Shown piece by piece: positions 9,864 through 21,186 of a DNA stretch of 64,000 nt (within the stretch, counting starts at the first letter, position 1; every line of letters begins with the position of its first letter). A model generated the notes under the pieces. It did no database searches, was not told where the DNA came from, and saw only the letters and a program-made list of their open reading frames with translations. The position numbers were made by a program, and so were the translations under genes. This DNA comes from Desarmillaria ectypa (Eukaryota > Basidiomycota > Agaricomycetes > Agaricales > Physalacriaceae), in assembly GCA_030407005.1 (NCBI GenBank), contig JAUDYN010000003.1, positions 1,302,001-1,366,000 of the forward strand, given 5' to 3'.

Positions 9864-12823
9864 TTAGACCTTGGCCGTCAGCCTGCGTGTTTCTTGCGGT
9901 GTAAACCTCAAGATGATAGAGAGCACCTTGACCAGATTAGGCTGTATGCAACAATTGTTAGACGGAGGGGGAAAGAAGTCTGGGAACACTAACTCTCATT
10001 TCCTTGTGTTCAAGGAACTGCAAAACAACATTACGAAGATACTCCAGATTAACCTCCTCATCATTCTTATCGGACATGGCCGAGTCGGGCCGGGGTGAAC
10101 TGGTAGGCGAAGAGGACTGGGACAGCGGAGGGGATCGGGCATCCGATTGGACGCTCTCACCTCTTGTCGTCCAGTAGCCGACGCCGGGGTTGCGTTGCCG
10201 CTCTAATAGAGCAGCTGACGACTGCACCTTCCTCAACTCTTCGCGTAACGTCTAGATGATTACACGAGAAGTCAATAACGGGAAAGGTCAAATATGAACC
10301 GAAGGTACCTTGTTGCTCACTCGAAGCTGAGCTTCTCGAGATTTACTCTCCTCTACATTTTGCTCCAATGCAGTTATTCTTGTGGTATATTTTGATTGGT
10401 GGGATCTGGCGTTATTCTGCGATGGAAATGAAATCACTAAGAAGCTTCATTCAAGTACGCTGACACTTACTTCGGCAACCTGAGCCTGATTCAGCTGTGA
10501 GCGCAGCTCATCGACTTGCCTCCGTTGTGTATCAAGCTCCTCGCGGAGCTCAGAAATCTCTTGATGAAGCTGGTTTACAACGCCTTCATCTTGTTCCTTG
10601 GATTTCACCGTCGTCCCCAACGCGCGCTTCAGTTCCTCTGTTTCCTTCACCTTTTCACGAAGCTTGCGACCCCACTCGGCTTCGGTATCATTTCGCTCTT
10701 TCTCTATAATAGCGATACCGCGCTGTAATTCCATGACTTTAGCTTCGTATTTGGCCTCAGTGGCCGCCAGTAGTCGGGCGACCTCTTCAGAAGAAACCTC
10801 AGACTCGCGTGGTAGGCTCTCTTGCCCCTGCTGTGCATCGAGTAATTCTTCATTGAGAAAAGAGACACGGTCCTCTAGTTCTCGCAACTGGTACTGAAGT
10901 TCAGTGTTCTGGCCTTGAGTCGCCTCGAGCAGAGATTGTGAAGATTCGAGCTCTGCTTGCCGCAACTGTAGCTCATCGAAAAGGGTATTTTTGTCCTCTG
11001 TTAGGGATTCGAGAGAGGATTGTAGTTGGGTGATATGAGAACTCTTCACTGAAAGTTCCTTGGCGTGAGAGCTCTGAGAGGAAACAAAGTCAACTAACAA
11101 GGTAGTCGTAACGCTAGGATCCACTCACCTTCGTAGTAATCGCATCTAACTCAAATCGTCCCTTCTGTGTTGCCGATTCTTTCTCATATCGATCCTTGAG
11201 AGCGATGATCTCTTTGTCAAATTGAACCTTCAATCCCGTAACTGCTTTCTCTCTCTCTGTAATGGCAGTGTCAACGTCTTTCCGAAGACGGGCTTTCTCT
11301 GCCGCATCCTTCTCTTTATACTCCTTCTCCTGTTCCCGAAGAGCAGAAACCTGCTTCAACGCTTCTTCCTTCTCTTTCTCGGATTTGACCAGCTTTTGAC
11401 GAACGGTTTTGAGCAAGCTGATGGCCTTCGTGCGCTTCTCCTCCTCGTCCTTCGCCACCTCCTTGATCTTAGCGATCTCTGTCTGCATCTGTTCTAGTTC
11501 CGCCTTTTGTTTCGAAATATTATCGTCGCTTTGAGATAGTGAACTTTGAGACGCTTTCAGCAACGCTTCAGATTCATTCAGCTGTGAGCGAAGGCTGTCG
11601 ATAAGTTCCGATTGAGATTTTGATTCTAGGCGGTGAGTATCTCTCATTTCCTCAATCCGCTCGTCCTGCGCTAGGGATGTCACATCTCAGTATCATCGTC
11701 TTCTCAAGTCGAAACACCTTACTCTCAAGCTTCGCGTCAAGACGCATAATTTCCTCCTGAGACATCTGCGTAAGAATGTCATTTAGCAAATGAAACGCTG
11801 ACATAATGTAGAAATGAATTGACCTTTGCTTTTGCTGACATATTCTGTAAGTAGTCTCGCAAAGCATCACTCTCCTTGAGTGTTTCCAATGGGGTCAATT
11901 CTCGAAGAACAGCATCCGCAGCCAGTTTTTCCGCTTGAAGCCTTTTAAATGACGTCGAAACATCTAAAGTTAGGTATATCGTTGACATTGAACAACAGTC
12001 AGAACAAACATAACTTGCCCGCAAAGCACTGTTCAACCAACTTGAGCCTCTCTTGAAGGGCCTCAATATCAACGTCTTCACCGGAAGCAAAACGTCCCTC
12101 CACAATGGGTCCTCCCACGAAAGACTCCTCTGCAACGGGCTCTACCGGAACAGAATTTTCTGCAGCGGGATCCGGTATGGATTTGGCAGCAGGAGAAGCT
12201 GGCAATGGATCTTGTGGTATAGGCTCCTCCGATATATGTTCCTCCGTCACAGTACTGCTGTCCTCTTTGGTAGGACTCTCGGGTTTGGGTGGTTCACTCT
12301 CTATTAGAGTTAAAAGCGGGATAAGAGGCTGGGAAGGAACTTCCGGAGACTCTGGACCTGTCGATAGGTTTTCCTCTAGTACCGGTGGTAATGACGGGGA
12401 ATCTGGTAGAGGAGTTGAAGACGGAGACAATGGATGCTCAATAACAGGCGCTCGAGGAGCTGGCGACGCCCTAGCAGAGACATCGGGAGTAGGGCCATTG
12501 GAGACGTCTCCAATAGTAAAAGACGCGCGCAAACGCTCCTCAAGGCTGGATTTTTGGGTAGGGTCCCGGGCGACACCGGAAGTTGGAGTCCTTGGTGAAG
12601 TACCTGGGCTGGCAGAGCGTGGAGGTGCGAATGATTTGCGAAGACTGGATAAAGCCGACTCTGCTAATTGGCTGGATGACAAGGGAGAAGTCGAGCGTCC
12701 CGTCAAGTCGAGTGAAGCTGACCGAGAATGTGATTCGTGTGGACTACCGGATGTGTCGCTGTCAAGGCTGCGACGTGGTTGCGGCGCAAATGTTTCGACA
12801 GCATGCCGGAACTGAGAAAACAT
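9864..12823 (-). CDS. Golgin-type coiled-coil protein with C-terminal GRIP domain
   Basis: This is a peripheral Golgi tethering protein; GRIP domains bind Arl1-GTP on the trans-Golgi, as in yeast Imh1. The start at 12823 gives MFSQFRHAVETFAPQPRRS, followed by about 230 residues of Ser/Pro-rich disordered sequence. Then comes VDIEALQERLKLVEQ and a long coiled coil across several exons (LRSQLNESEALLKASQ, LKTVRQKLVKSEKEKEEAL, LEDRVSFLNEELLDAQQ, LREELDTQRRQVDELRSQL). The last two exons give the GRIP domain: VNLEYLRNVVLQFLEHKEMR joined to PNLVKVLSIILRFTPQETRR, ending LTAKV. The conserved Tyr of the GRIP domain (EYLRN) is present. Length is about 850-900 aa. It follows PEX14 on the same strand with about 100 bp between coding regions. 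Confidence 0.9.
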
Positions 12824-12925
12824 TGATGAGGAAGGAAGGACTGTACCGAGTGCTGGTCACCGCTAATGTACATCACGTGTATTTATACAGGGTCTTCATA
12901 ATATTCAAAAAGAAATATATTATGC

Positions 12926-13996
12926 CTATGATGTAGACGGCGACATATCCACCTCCTTTCCCTTCCCGTTACTAATAGCAGTGGGTAGCGTATACGATGG
13001 TGTAGACGACTCAGTAGAGCCCATTGGCGAAGGTGCAGCCGCCAACTGCCAGGCTGGTATTGTCGGCCGTCCAGGTGCAGGTAATGGGGACGACTGAGAG
13101 CTGGAAATGCCAGGACCTCGGCTCAATAACAGAGCCTTCAAGGACTTCAACTCCTGCTGAAGTTCTGCCAAAGATTGGGCCTGTGACTCTTTGTTCCTGT
13201 CGATCATCTGTGGCGGACAAGGGATCAGCAACGTACAGTAGTGCATAATTTGCATACCTTTGGAATCATCTCGCGAATGGTGTTGACCTCATCCCTAATC
13301 TCACGCATCTCGTCTCGTGTCTTAAGTTCACTTCCCCTCATCTCTGTAACGACGAGCTCTATGTCCTTGGTCGTTTTGTCAACTTTCTCCTTCTGCTCCT
13401 CGACAGCAGCCCTGACAAGTGCTGTTTCCGCTTGTATTTCTTTCAGCAAGGCCTCGGCAGCATCAAACTGAGCGTTTAAAGCATCGCGATCTTGTTCGTA
13501 CGCCGTCGTACTAGGTGGTTGCAAGTGCGGTAAGAGATATTTCTTTAGAAGCAATTAATCGCAGGCTTTTAAGACGGGAAGAGTAGCGCACCTTAAACAG
13601 AGTAACTGCGCCATAGGTTATTGTTCCTGACACGACCGCGGTTATCTATGACACGTTCATTTCAGACAGTGAAGCAAGGTGGAGGTCCAGCAACGCACGA
13701 AATAGTCTCGCCAATCCCATTGTGTTGAAGGAACAGTCGGAAAAGGTGATACTGGATAAGGCGCTGGATAAGAAACGGGAGCTGATGTATTAGATGACTG
13801 GCGCAGAGCAATGTCGATTTCCTGTGAATTTAGGCCTTTTGACTCTAAGAATTGAATCCGTTGAGCCAGCGGTGAGGCTTGAGACTACATTTCCGAATAT
13901 CAGACCAGGTACTCAAGAAGATGGAAAGCGTACTTTAGGGTCAGATAAGAAAGCGACAGCATTTCGTAGGAGCTCTTGACGGTCTGGGGTAGACAT
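12926..13996 (-). CDS. PEX14: Peroxisomal membrane docking protein PEX14
   Basis: Pex14 docks the Pex5 cargo receptor at the peroxisome membrane for matrix protein import. The start at 13996 gives MSTPDRQELLRNAVAFLSDP, the first helix of the conserved Pex14 N-terminal domain. After an intron follow SPLAQRIQFLESKGLNSQEI and DIALRQSS, the rest of that domain. A Pro-rich linker (YPAPYPVSPFPT) and WDWRDYF lead to a single hydrophobic segment (ITAVVSGTITYGAVTLFK), the membrane anchor. A coiled coil follows (FDAAEALLKEIQAETALV, then IRDEVNTIREMIPK and LAELQQELKSLKAL). The C-terminus is Ser/Pro-rich, ending VDMSPSTS. All parts of a fungal Pex14 are present, at about 320 aa. Only 136 bp separate its start from that of mitochondrial EF-Tu. 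Confidence 0.93.
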
Positions 13997-14132
13997 TGGG
14001 TTCGTTGTGACGTTGGCGCATGAATTCTTATGAGGACTCAGCTGACCCGGCTCCGCCCCGCCGGCCGACATTCGGCAGTTTACGGCGGTCAAAATTTCAG
14101 CGACGGCGGTTCCTCTTTTCCCTCCGTCCATC
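13997..14132. promoter_or_regulatory. 136-bp divergent promoter between PEX14 and mitochondrial EF-Tu
   Basis: Both start codons are well supported by family alignment, so the whole region for two promoters and two 5' leaders is 136 bp. The centre is GC-rich (cccggctccgccccgccggccg, about 14044-14065) without a TATA box. Shared regulation of the two organelle genes is possible but not shown. Confidence 0.5.
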
Positions 14133-16182
14133 ATGTTACCGTTCGCGGTCTCAAAGGGCGCCTCTTGCGGGTTGCTTGCTGCACGAGGTACCTATTCACG
14201 ACTCGTTCTGTGCACTTTCACTTATAGCGGTTCCCCTTCTCTTCAGTTGCCGTCTTCAGTGCGACTTCGCGTCGTCTAGTTCCAAAACTCTCCGTTTCAT
14301 GGACTCCCTCGGTCTGGGGTACGCTTAGCATCCGGCTTTTTCGCAATTGGGACTCACTCTCGTCCAGGAACGCGATGTTATGCCGAAGTCTACAACAGGA
14401 CCAAGCCCCACATGAACATTGGAACCATTGGCATGCATCTTTCCCGTATATCCACTCATTTGTCTGAATATTCCTAGGTCACGTCGACCATGGTAAAACA
14501 ACACTGACGGCTGCCATCACCAAGTGTCTCGCTGAGAAGGGAGGTGCACAGTTCACCGACTACAACATGATAGACAAGGCTCCGGAAGAACGAGCTCGTG
14601 GCATCACTATCAATGCTGCCCATGTCGAATATGAGACGGAAACACGGCATTATGGTCATATCGACTGTCCTGGTCACGCTGATTGTAGGTTTTCCGACCC
14701 TTCTACTACTCTGCATATGACATTGCTGTTTCAGACATCAAGAACATGATCACTGGTGCTGCTCAAATGGATGGCGCAATTATTGTCGTGTCGGCTACTG
14801 ATGGTCAAATGCCTCAAACACGGGAACATCTTCTCCTCGCTCGTCAAGTTGGTGTCAAGAAACTCGTTGTCTTCATTAACAAGATTGACCAAATTTCGGA
14901 CCCGGAAATGTTGGAGCTTGTCGACATGGAAATGCGGGACCTTCTTAGCACGTACAACTTTGATGGCGAGAACACTCCGATCGTCATGGGCTCCGCACTG
15001 GCTGCTTTGGAAGGTCGTGACCCAGAGATAGGTTCCAAGAAGATTGTCGAGTTAGTGCAGGCATGTGACGATTGGTTGGACCTCCCCCTTCGTAATGTCA
15101 TTTCACTTTCCTTATCTTCAATGTCGTTGACCATGCTTATAGGTGACCTTGAGAAGCCTTTCCTACTTCCTGTCGAAGGTATGGCCCTGCTACCGGCCCC
15201 GATGGCGCAATGCTAAATTTGTGTCCAGACGTCTTCTCCATTTCAGGACGTGGAACTGTCGCAACCGGTCGAGTAAGGCGTCTACCAGCTGTTTGCCCTG
15301 CGCCGCTTCATTCCCCTATAGGTCGAACGTGGTGTTGCCTCCAAAGGGACTGAAGTTGAGGTTCTCGGTCTGGGTGAATCCTTCAAGACTACCCTCACCG
15401 GTATTGGTATGTTCTATGACTACGTTATCCAAAAATTCCAGTCCTTTATCTCATAATGGCAGAAATGTTCCACAAGGAACTTGACCGGGTGAGTCATCAG
15501 CAGGTGGATAGACGTGCGTATGTTCACAAAGACACAGGCTGAGGCTGGCGACAACATGGGTGCTCTGCTCCGTGGCGTAAAGCGTGAACAAGTCAAACGC
15601 GGCCAAGTTATCATTGCCCCTGGCTCCATGAAAGCCGTTAAGGTTTTCAAGGCCCAGATTTATGTGCGTGCTCTTAGTGGTCTTCCCTGTGATATTTCAC
15701 GACCGTTTCATCTAGGTTTTGACTAAAGACGAGGGTATTATCTCCATCTTCCCTATTTTTCGCCTCGCCTGACCGCTATCTTCTAGGGGGACGTTATACG
15801 CCTTTTACCTCTGGATATAAGCCCCAGCTATTCTTGCGTACTGCCGATGTTTCGGTTGAACTAAAATTCGACGACCCGGCGAAAATGGTGATTTGATCCG
15901 CTAAATATTTCATAAGAAAAGCTGAATGTGTACCTTCTTAGGCTATGCCTGGCGACAACGTCGAGTTGGAATGCAATCTCCACTCATCTCTTGCCATAGA
16001 GGTCGGATCTCGGTATGTGCATTCCTGCTACGTTCATCAAACGAAGTCATTGATTTATTGGTTTAGTTTCACTCTCCGTGAGGGTCACAAAACTAGTAAG
16101 TCGTAATTCTTTTTTCATCTAGCATCTGACTCTTACTGTTACTATAGTCGCAACTGGTGTCGTGGTTGAGATCAAGGAGTAG
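14133..16182 (+). CDS. TUF1: Mitochondrial translation elongation factor Tu
   Basis: This GTPase delivers aminoacyl-tRNA to mitochondrial ribosomes. The start at 14133 gives [18 protein letters not shown], and with two more exons a basic, Ser-rich transit peptide up to [21 protein letters not shown]. The GTPase motifs are complete: GHVDHGKTT (P-loop), [14 protein letters not shown] (switch I), DCPGHADY (G3), NKID (G4) and SALAAL (G5). Domains 2 and 3 read [78 protein letters not shown] and [15 protein letters not shown], ending EIKE. The intron at 14431-14477, inside the GHVDHGK motif, seems to use a GC donor. About eight introns are present. EF-Tu of bacterial type, rather than eEF1A, is clear from [12 protein letters not shown]. 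Confidence 0.95.
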
Positions 16183-16468
16183 AAGACAAGACTTACCCCA
16201 TGCTTGAATTTATTGCATTCCCCACTCATCATCTCTGTAAAAGTATAATGCAAGCCGGAAAACTACTATCTCTACGTAGATACTAGTGACTTGTAGTCCA
16301 GTAATAGCAAGATGGGCGGTGAAATAAGGACAATCTACATACTTCGTATTTGGAATCTGAGCGGGACTGAATAGAAGCGGTGTTCCGGTGTCCGTTTATG
16401 GTTCATCCTATAAATTTTACAGACACTATCGTCGCGACCTTTTAGCGTCTATCTCTCTCTATTCCTCA

Positions 16469-17225
16469 ATGCAGTCTGTTCTCCAGAACGTCATAAAGTC
16501 GGGTTCATACCGCACTCTGGCGCGCAACACCCGGTTGGCAGCACCCTCAACCCAAAGGCTCTGCGTTCGACCTCAGTTCGTTCGAACTCTCGTTAGTGCG
16601 TTATTATCCGGCCGTGCAGTCTCTTGCTTCTGAAGACTGGATAGCAAAGCGCTACACGAAGGATCACGAAACCGTCACCTATGATGATTCAACAGGAGTT
16701 GGCATCGTGACCATTACCGACCACGCTCAATCATCTCTTGGTGATGTCGTTTTCGTGGAATTGGCTGAGATAGGGACTGAGGTAGAGCAAGGAGGTATGC
16801 ACGCTCTTCCTTAAGATTTTTTGGCGATACTTAGCACGCCATAGGCCATATAGGAGCTGTGGAAAGTGTCAAGGCTGCGTCAGATATCGTACGTGGGCCG
16901 TTCACTCGCTGAAGGCGCATTTTTGCTCAGTTCTTCGAACAGTATGCTCCAGTTTCTGGACTTGTGAAAGAGATCAACACTACACTAGCCTCTCAGCCAG
17001 GATTGTTGAACAAATCTCCTGAAGAGAAAGGCGCGTTTGATGTCTCAGTTCATCGTTGGCTCCGAAGTAACGCCATTGCAGGTTGGCTATGTAAAATCAA
17101 GATTTCGGATCCATCTGAGGTCCGTACTTTTCCTTCTGTACAATGCTATTGACTGAATATGAAACCAGTTGGAGGGATTGCTCACGGAGGAGCAGTATAA
17201 GGCTGAGTACAATATTGAATCTTGA
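16469..17225 (+). CDS. GCV3: Glycine cleavage system H protein, mitochondrial
   Basis: The lipoylated H protein shuttles the aminomethyl group between the P, T and L proteins of glycine decarboxylase in mitochondria. The start at 16469 gives MQSVLQNVIKSGSYRTLARN, a basic transit peptide. After introns follow YTKDHETVTYDDSTGVGIVT, TDHAQSSLGDVVFVELAEIG, TEVEQGG, GAVESVKAASDIYAPVSG (the Lys of ESVKA is the expected lipoylation site), LVKEINTTLASQPGLLNKSP and GWLCKIKISDPSE, ending LLTEEQYKAEYNIES. The intron at 17031-17081 appears to have a GC donor, because joining EEKG to WLCKIK requires it. Length and motifs fit the family. It sits tail-to-tail with the complex I gene. Confidence 0.93.
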
Positions 17226-17359
17226 AAGGATCGCACAATGTCCAGGGCCTCAACTGCTCAGAAGGGGAAACCTCATTGGGAAGATAGATTTTAGATTATA
17301 CTATATCTTGCGCGAAGCCATGTTGTCATGCAATGAAATTGGGATTAAGAGTCGGAAGA

Positions 17360-17787
17360 TTATGATTTCTGTGACGGCTCGTATTTGTACTTCTCGCCGC
17401 GCGCCTCCATCCGTTGTTTGGCCTCTTCTAACGCCCATGTCTGGATACTGTCGTTCATTATAAGAGATGGTAGCAGAGCGACATTGATGCTAGACGTACC
17501 TTGTGTCAGGTTTGTAGTACAGCATCACCGATGCGAAGGCCATTGTACCAAACATTCCAATGTACCAAATGTTCTCCCAGTCTTCCTTCACTCGCTTCTG
17601 GCCCGGGGCAAGAGGCTGTTCAACGGTTAAGCTGTATTCGGAATGGATGAATACAGATGCACACCTTTTCACCGAAGAGCCATCCGGAAGGTTCATTGTA
17701 CTGAGGGGTGCCATGCGACGCAAATCGTCGCCCGTGCAAGCGAGGAGCTCCTGCGCGCAGTAGACGCAGGGTGTTGCCTGGTATCAT
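17360..17787 (-). CDS. NDUFB11: NADH:ubiquinone oxidoreductase (complex I) ESSS/NDUFB11-type subunit
   Basis: This is a small accessory subunit of the membrane arm of respiratory complex I. The start at 17787 gives MIPGNTLRLLRAGAPRLHGR, a mitochondrial presequence, then FASHGTPQYNEPSGWLFGEK. After an intron comes PLAPGQKRVKEDWENIWYIG and the single membrane helix MFGTMAFASVMLYYKPDT. The last exon gives SIQTWALEEAKQRMEARGEK, ending YEPSQKS. The W-E-x-(I/L)-W-Y motif just before one helix and the Glu/Arg-rich tail are typical of fungal ESSS subunits. It is about 105 aa with two introns. Confidence 0.88.
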
Positions 17788-18182
17788 GAGAGTCGACTAT
17801 TGAGGAGTCTGTACGCGGGGGATGACGTGCGAAGTTCTTGCCAAACATACAACAGCACGATCGGAAATAGCCGGAATCCGTCCAAAGCAAGCGAACCAGG
17901 TTTCGCAGAAGAGAGATGCCAGTGTTGATGTGCTTATTCTACGTAGTTTTCCTTGATATTAACGCACCATAAATTTCTAACGGCATGCCTTCCCGTTCGA
18001 CCGGTCTATACTTCACCAATATTTTAAAAACTATTGTAAAGTTTGAGAGAAAACATGGTGCAGCTCTTTCATTGTATCTAGCTCCGTTGTACTCATTTGC
18101 TGGTACGTACATGCCATGTCGTGTTATATATACATTGACATATGATAAAATAATAGCCTCCGGTTTCTTTATCGCCGTCATC
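17788..18182. promoter_or_regulatory. Divergent region between the complex I subunit and the histidine phosphatase genes
   Basis: About 395 bp. The right half is AT-rich, with a TATA-like run (gttatatatacattg) at about 18122-18136. No coding exon is supported. Confidence 0.4.
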
Positions 18183-19132
18183 ATGGTCGAAAAGATTTAC
18201 ATTATGCGGCATGGTGAGCATCGTGTCCTGACCCAATGGCCCATCCTGAACAGCTTGAAGGCTTCCGAATGAACTGGGTCATGAGCAACTGGAAAAGTGC
18301 AACTGGGCTACCGAGGGATCCTCCTTTGGCTGCACTGGGCGAGGTACTCCTTGTGGATTCGATGTATACAAATCGATCTGACTTTACGGGAACAGGTGCA
18401 AGCACGGGAATGTGCATCGTACTTTCTTTCGCTGCCAGAGGATGAAAGGCCTACCGCGATCTTCTCTTCCCCTTATTGTACATATATTTCTAATTCTAGC
18501 GCTCAATTTCACTGATCCATAGCTTAGACCGCTGTCTGCAAACAGCTTCTCCCGTTTCTGCCGCTCTCGGTATCCCTATCTTCGTTGAACACGGTCTCTC
18601 GGAATGGTATTCCCCCGTCGAGCCGAATACAGGACTTCATCCTCGCCCTGGACCTGCATCTTCCCTCGAACCGTACTTTCCAGGTCAGATATCCACAGAC
18701 TGGGACAGCATTCACTACCCCTCGCGACTCGGCGAAACTGTCGATGAGGTGCGCATCCGCGTCGAGACCTTCATGCAAGACTTTTTACCTCTCCGGCCTA
18801 AAGGAGAGAGGCTTCTACTTGTGAGCCACGCAGCTACGATCGCTGCGCTGGTAAGGTTACTCAGCGGGGAGAGAGACATGCCCATCAGGATAGGTTGCTG
18901 CTCGTTGAGCCAATTTCACAGGAACGGAAATAGTTGGACCAGGGTCAAGACAGCAGATGGCTCTCATCTCAGTGGGGGATCCTTGAGAGACTGGGGTTTC
19001 CAGGATATAGAAGTCGAGAATGGACGCGTTGTCAATGATCCTGGTGTTCCCGGTTCGGAGAATGAGAAAAACGAACCGGTGGGTTCAGTGGTAAGCAAGA
19101 ATTCAAATGTTCATGTTACAAGTAGTTTGTAG
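18183..19132 (+). CDS. Histidine phosphatase (phosphoglycerate mutase-like) family protein
   Basis: The start at 18183 gives MVEKIYIMRHG, with the catalytic His in RHG. Exons then give FRMNWVMSNWKSATGLPRDP, PPLAALGE, ASYFLSLPEDERPT and AIFSSPYYRCLQTA (the conserved Arg of the phosphate pocket), then VEHGLSEWYSP (the proton-donor Glu), YFPGQISTDWDSIHYPSRLG, GETVDEVRIRVETFMQDFLP and LLVSHAATIAALVRLL (second catalytic His). All catalytic residues of branch 2 enzymes are present. The EWYSP and LGETVDE blocks resemble fungal proteins annotated as phosphoglycerate mutase family or TFIIIC tau55-type phosphatases. A tail of about 90 residues follows. The substrate is unknown. Four short introns are seen. 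Confidence 0.85.
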
Positions 19133-19156
19133 CAATAGAGGGCTCTTTTATACACG

Positions 19157-20446
19157 TTAAAATGTCACCCATGCGCTTGCATAACTTACACTTGAGTCTC
19201 TCAGTGTTTCGCAAGCGCTACTCTGCTCATAACGTACCCACTTCAGCTTCGACTCATTCCCTAGTGCCGTCATTGCACCTAACAGTACGCCGATAGGATG
19301 CCTGCCACATATCGTGTTCTTGGTCTTGGAGAGATAGGCTGCGAACTCGGTATGCGCCTCTGTTGGTGGTCGTGTGAGGATATACATTGCTTCGTGATCA
19401 AGTTGACTGATTGAAGTGTGAATAGGGTTCGTGCTTATCGACGAGGAGCGGGATAAACGGAATCCAACAGTTTCCTCTGCCGGGGAGGGATAGTAAAAGG
19501 TATATGAAAAGCGGGTGCCCCTACAGATTATGTATAGACGATATAGAAACAGGAGATGTAGGGACGTACCAATGGCAGAAGTCACTCGATACGACGCAAA
19601 ACGTGTCTTCGCGATGGAGATAGGGAGCCAGCAAAGCACCGTAAGCTGCTTCATCTTCCTTGGAGATAGAGCCCACGACGATAGGAACAATGGATATGTC
19701 TTTCCTGACAATGGAATGAGCAGCGTTTTCTGAAAGCTTATACACCCTCTTACCCTTCAAACATCTTCCTAACATACGGGAGGTGCATCTCAAGACTGTG
19801 CTCCGCCTCGTCGTCTTCCTGAGTCAAAGCCTCAAATTGGTTTGTAGCTCTCAGTTCCTTGATTGCTGCGATGCGACACTGTCAGCGTCAGTAGGTGCCA
19901 AGGAGGGCGAACGCACTATCGAGATCTAGAGGCAAGTTCCCAATAGGCGTCTCGTACTCCTCACACCCTGACAGTGCGCAACCTTGAATGTACAGGTGAT
20001 GCGAGGGACCAAGGATGAACACCCGTTTGCTAGCAGGCTATCAGTGACTGCACGATGAGGAAGGACGGAGAAATACATCGGCTTGGTATCAATGCTCTTG
20101 TATGCCCAGGCAGCTGCAGGGCCCGAATATGCATATCCAGCATGGCTGTAGTCATTTCAGATTGAGTTCGGAGAGCAACTAAATAGACACACGGTGCTAT
20201 AATGGCTTTGCAGCCTTGGATAGGATATGGTTCATCCGGTGTGACTGCAGAAAGCCAACCATCGAGTTCGTCATTGAGGATGCTGCCTGTCGAATCTCGA
20301 ATTCATCGCTACTCGAATCACAAGACAATATCGTTACCATCGCCAGTGTACCAGCTGCCTGCATGCGATGCTGAGCGAACGTGTCTATAGAATCAAATTG
20401 AGATGTTTGAAGATGCTTGATTGAAACAAACAGACTCGTAAGGCAT
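19157..20446 (-). CDS. MHO1: MEMO1-family protein (Mho1-like)
   Basis: MEMO1 proteins have a fold like class III nonheme iron dioxygenases; the animal protein acts in ErbB2-driven cell motility and in iron/redox signalling. A very short first coding exon (MPYE, start 20446) joins to HVRSASHAGSWYTGD, the diagnostic N-terminus. Next come LNDELDGWLSAVTPDEPYPI and QGCKAIIAP, then KRVFILGPSHHLYIQGCALS as expected in position, YETPIGNLPLDLD, AEHSLEMHLPYVRKMF, SKEDEAAYGALLAPYLHRED, FCVVSSDFCHW and GTRFSYTFYYPSPAEE. The last exon has LDHEAMYILTRPPTEAHTEF and NTICGRHPIGVLLGAMTAL. The His residues HAG, GPSHH and SDFCHW are conserved. The first exon is inferred from splice phase and is less sure. It lies 148 bp downstream of RPL32. 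Confidence 0.88.
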
Positions 20447-20593
20447 TCTGAGCTCGCAGACTGATCAAAGATGAAGCTAAGGATCACACATCTAAATCGG
20501 GTCACTACTAAATCAGTAGAGGTGCATGGTCATTATTGCCGGAAGAATACATGGAATATGAAGGTTGCAAAAACGACGACAACGACAGTAGTT

Positions 20594-21180
20594 CTACTCT
20601 TCCGACCGCAGACGAGCAGCAGAGTTCGTCACCTTGACTCCCAAAGCCTTGGCCCTATAAGCAGGTAAGAAACAGTTTGGGACAGTAAAACAGACACAAA
20701 CCTCTCCAAAATTGTCGTGCGGTTCCGGCTGCTCACGTTATGCGCAATCTCAGCAGCGTAGCTTTTGTTGTGCATCAAGAGAATCTCAAGTTCCCGGACG
20801 TTGCTGACAAGGAATTTTTTAAGGCCATTGGGAAGGAGATGGCGAGTCTACAACAATATTAGATGGTAAAATGGTTCCATTGAGCATGCATACCTTCTTG
20901 TTACTGCCGTATCCAATCTACAAAGTGAGGTTGGTCTAGTAAAATTCAAAAACTGAATGATAAACGCACCTTGGGCATGGGGGTTTGACCCTTGAAGCGA
21001 CGTCGCACTCTGTTATCAATACCCTTGGGTTTCCGCCATGCCTCCTTCACACCGTGGTAACGATCGGACTGGTGGCGCCTGTGTTGAGAACTCTGGTCAA
21101 CAGGACATCATCATATGCGTAGAGAAAACAAACTTGAAAGGCTTGGTGCGCTTCTTGACAATGGGGATCTTGACGGCCAT
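20594..21180 (-). CDS. RPL32: 60S ribosomal protein L32 (eL32)
   Basis: This is a structural protein of the large cytosolic ribosomal subunit. The start at 21180 gives [16 protein letters not shown], followed by [76 protein letters not shown] and [16 protein letters not shown], ending [20 protein letters not shown]. Five coding exons give the usual ~130 aa. The leader contains one further intron at 21187-21391, common for fungal ribosomal protein genes. The kinase gene lies divergently upstream. Confidence 0.95.
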
Positions 21181-21186
21181 GGTGGT

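Noticed and set aside
12105..12815. 236-codon plus-strand frame opposite the golgin N-terminus
   Set aside because: It is the antisense shadow of a Ser/Pro-rich coding exon; such exons give long open frames on the other strand.
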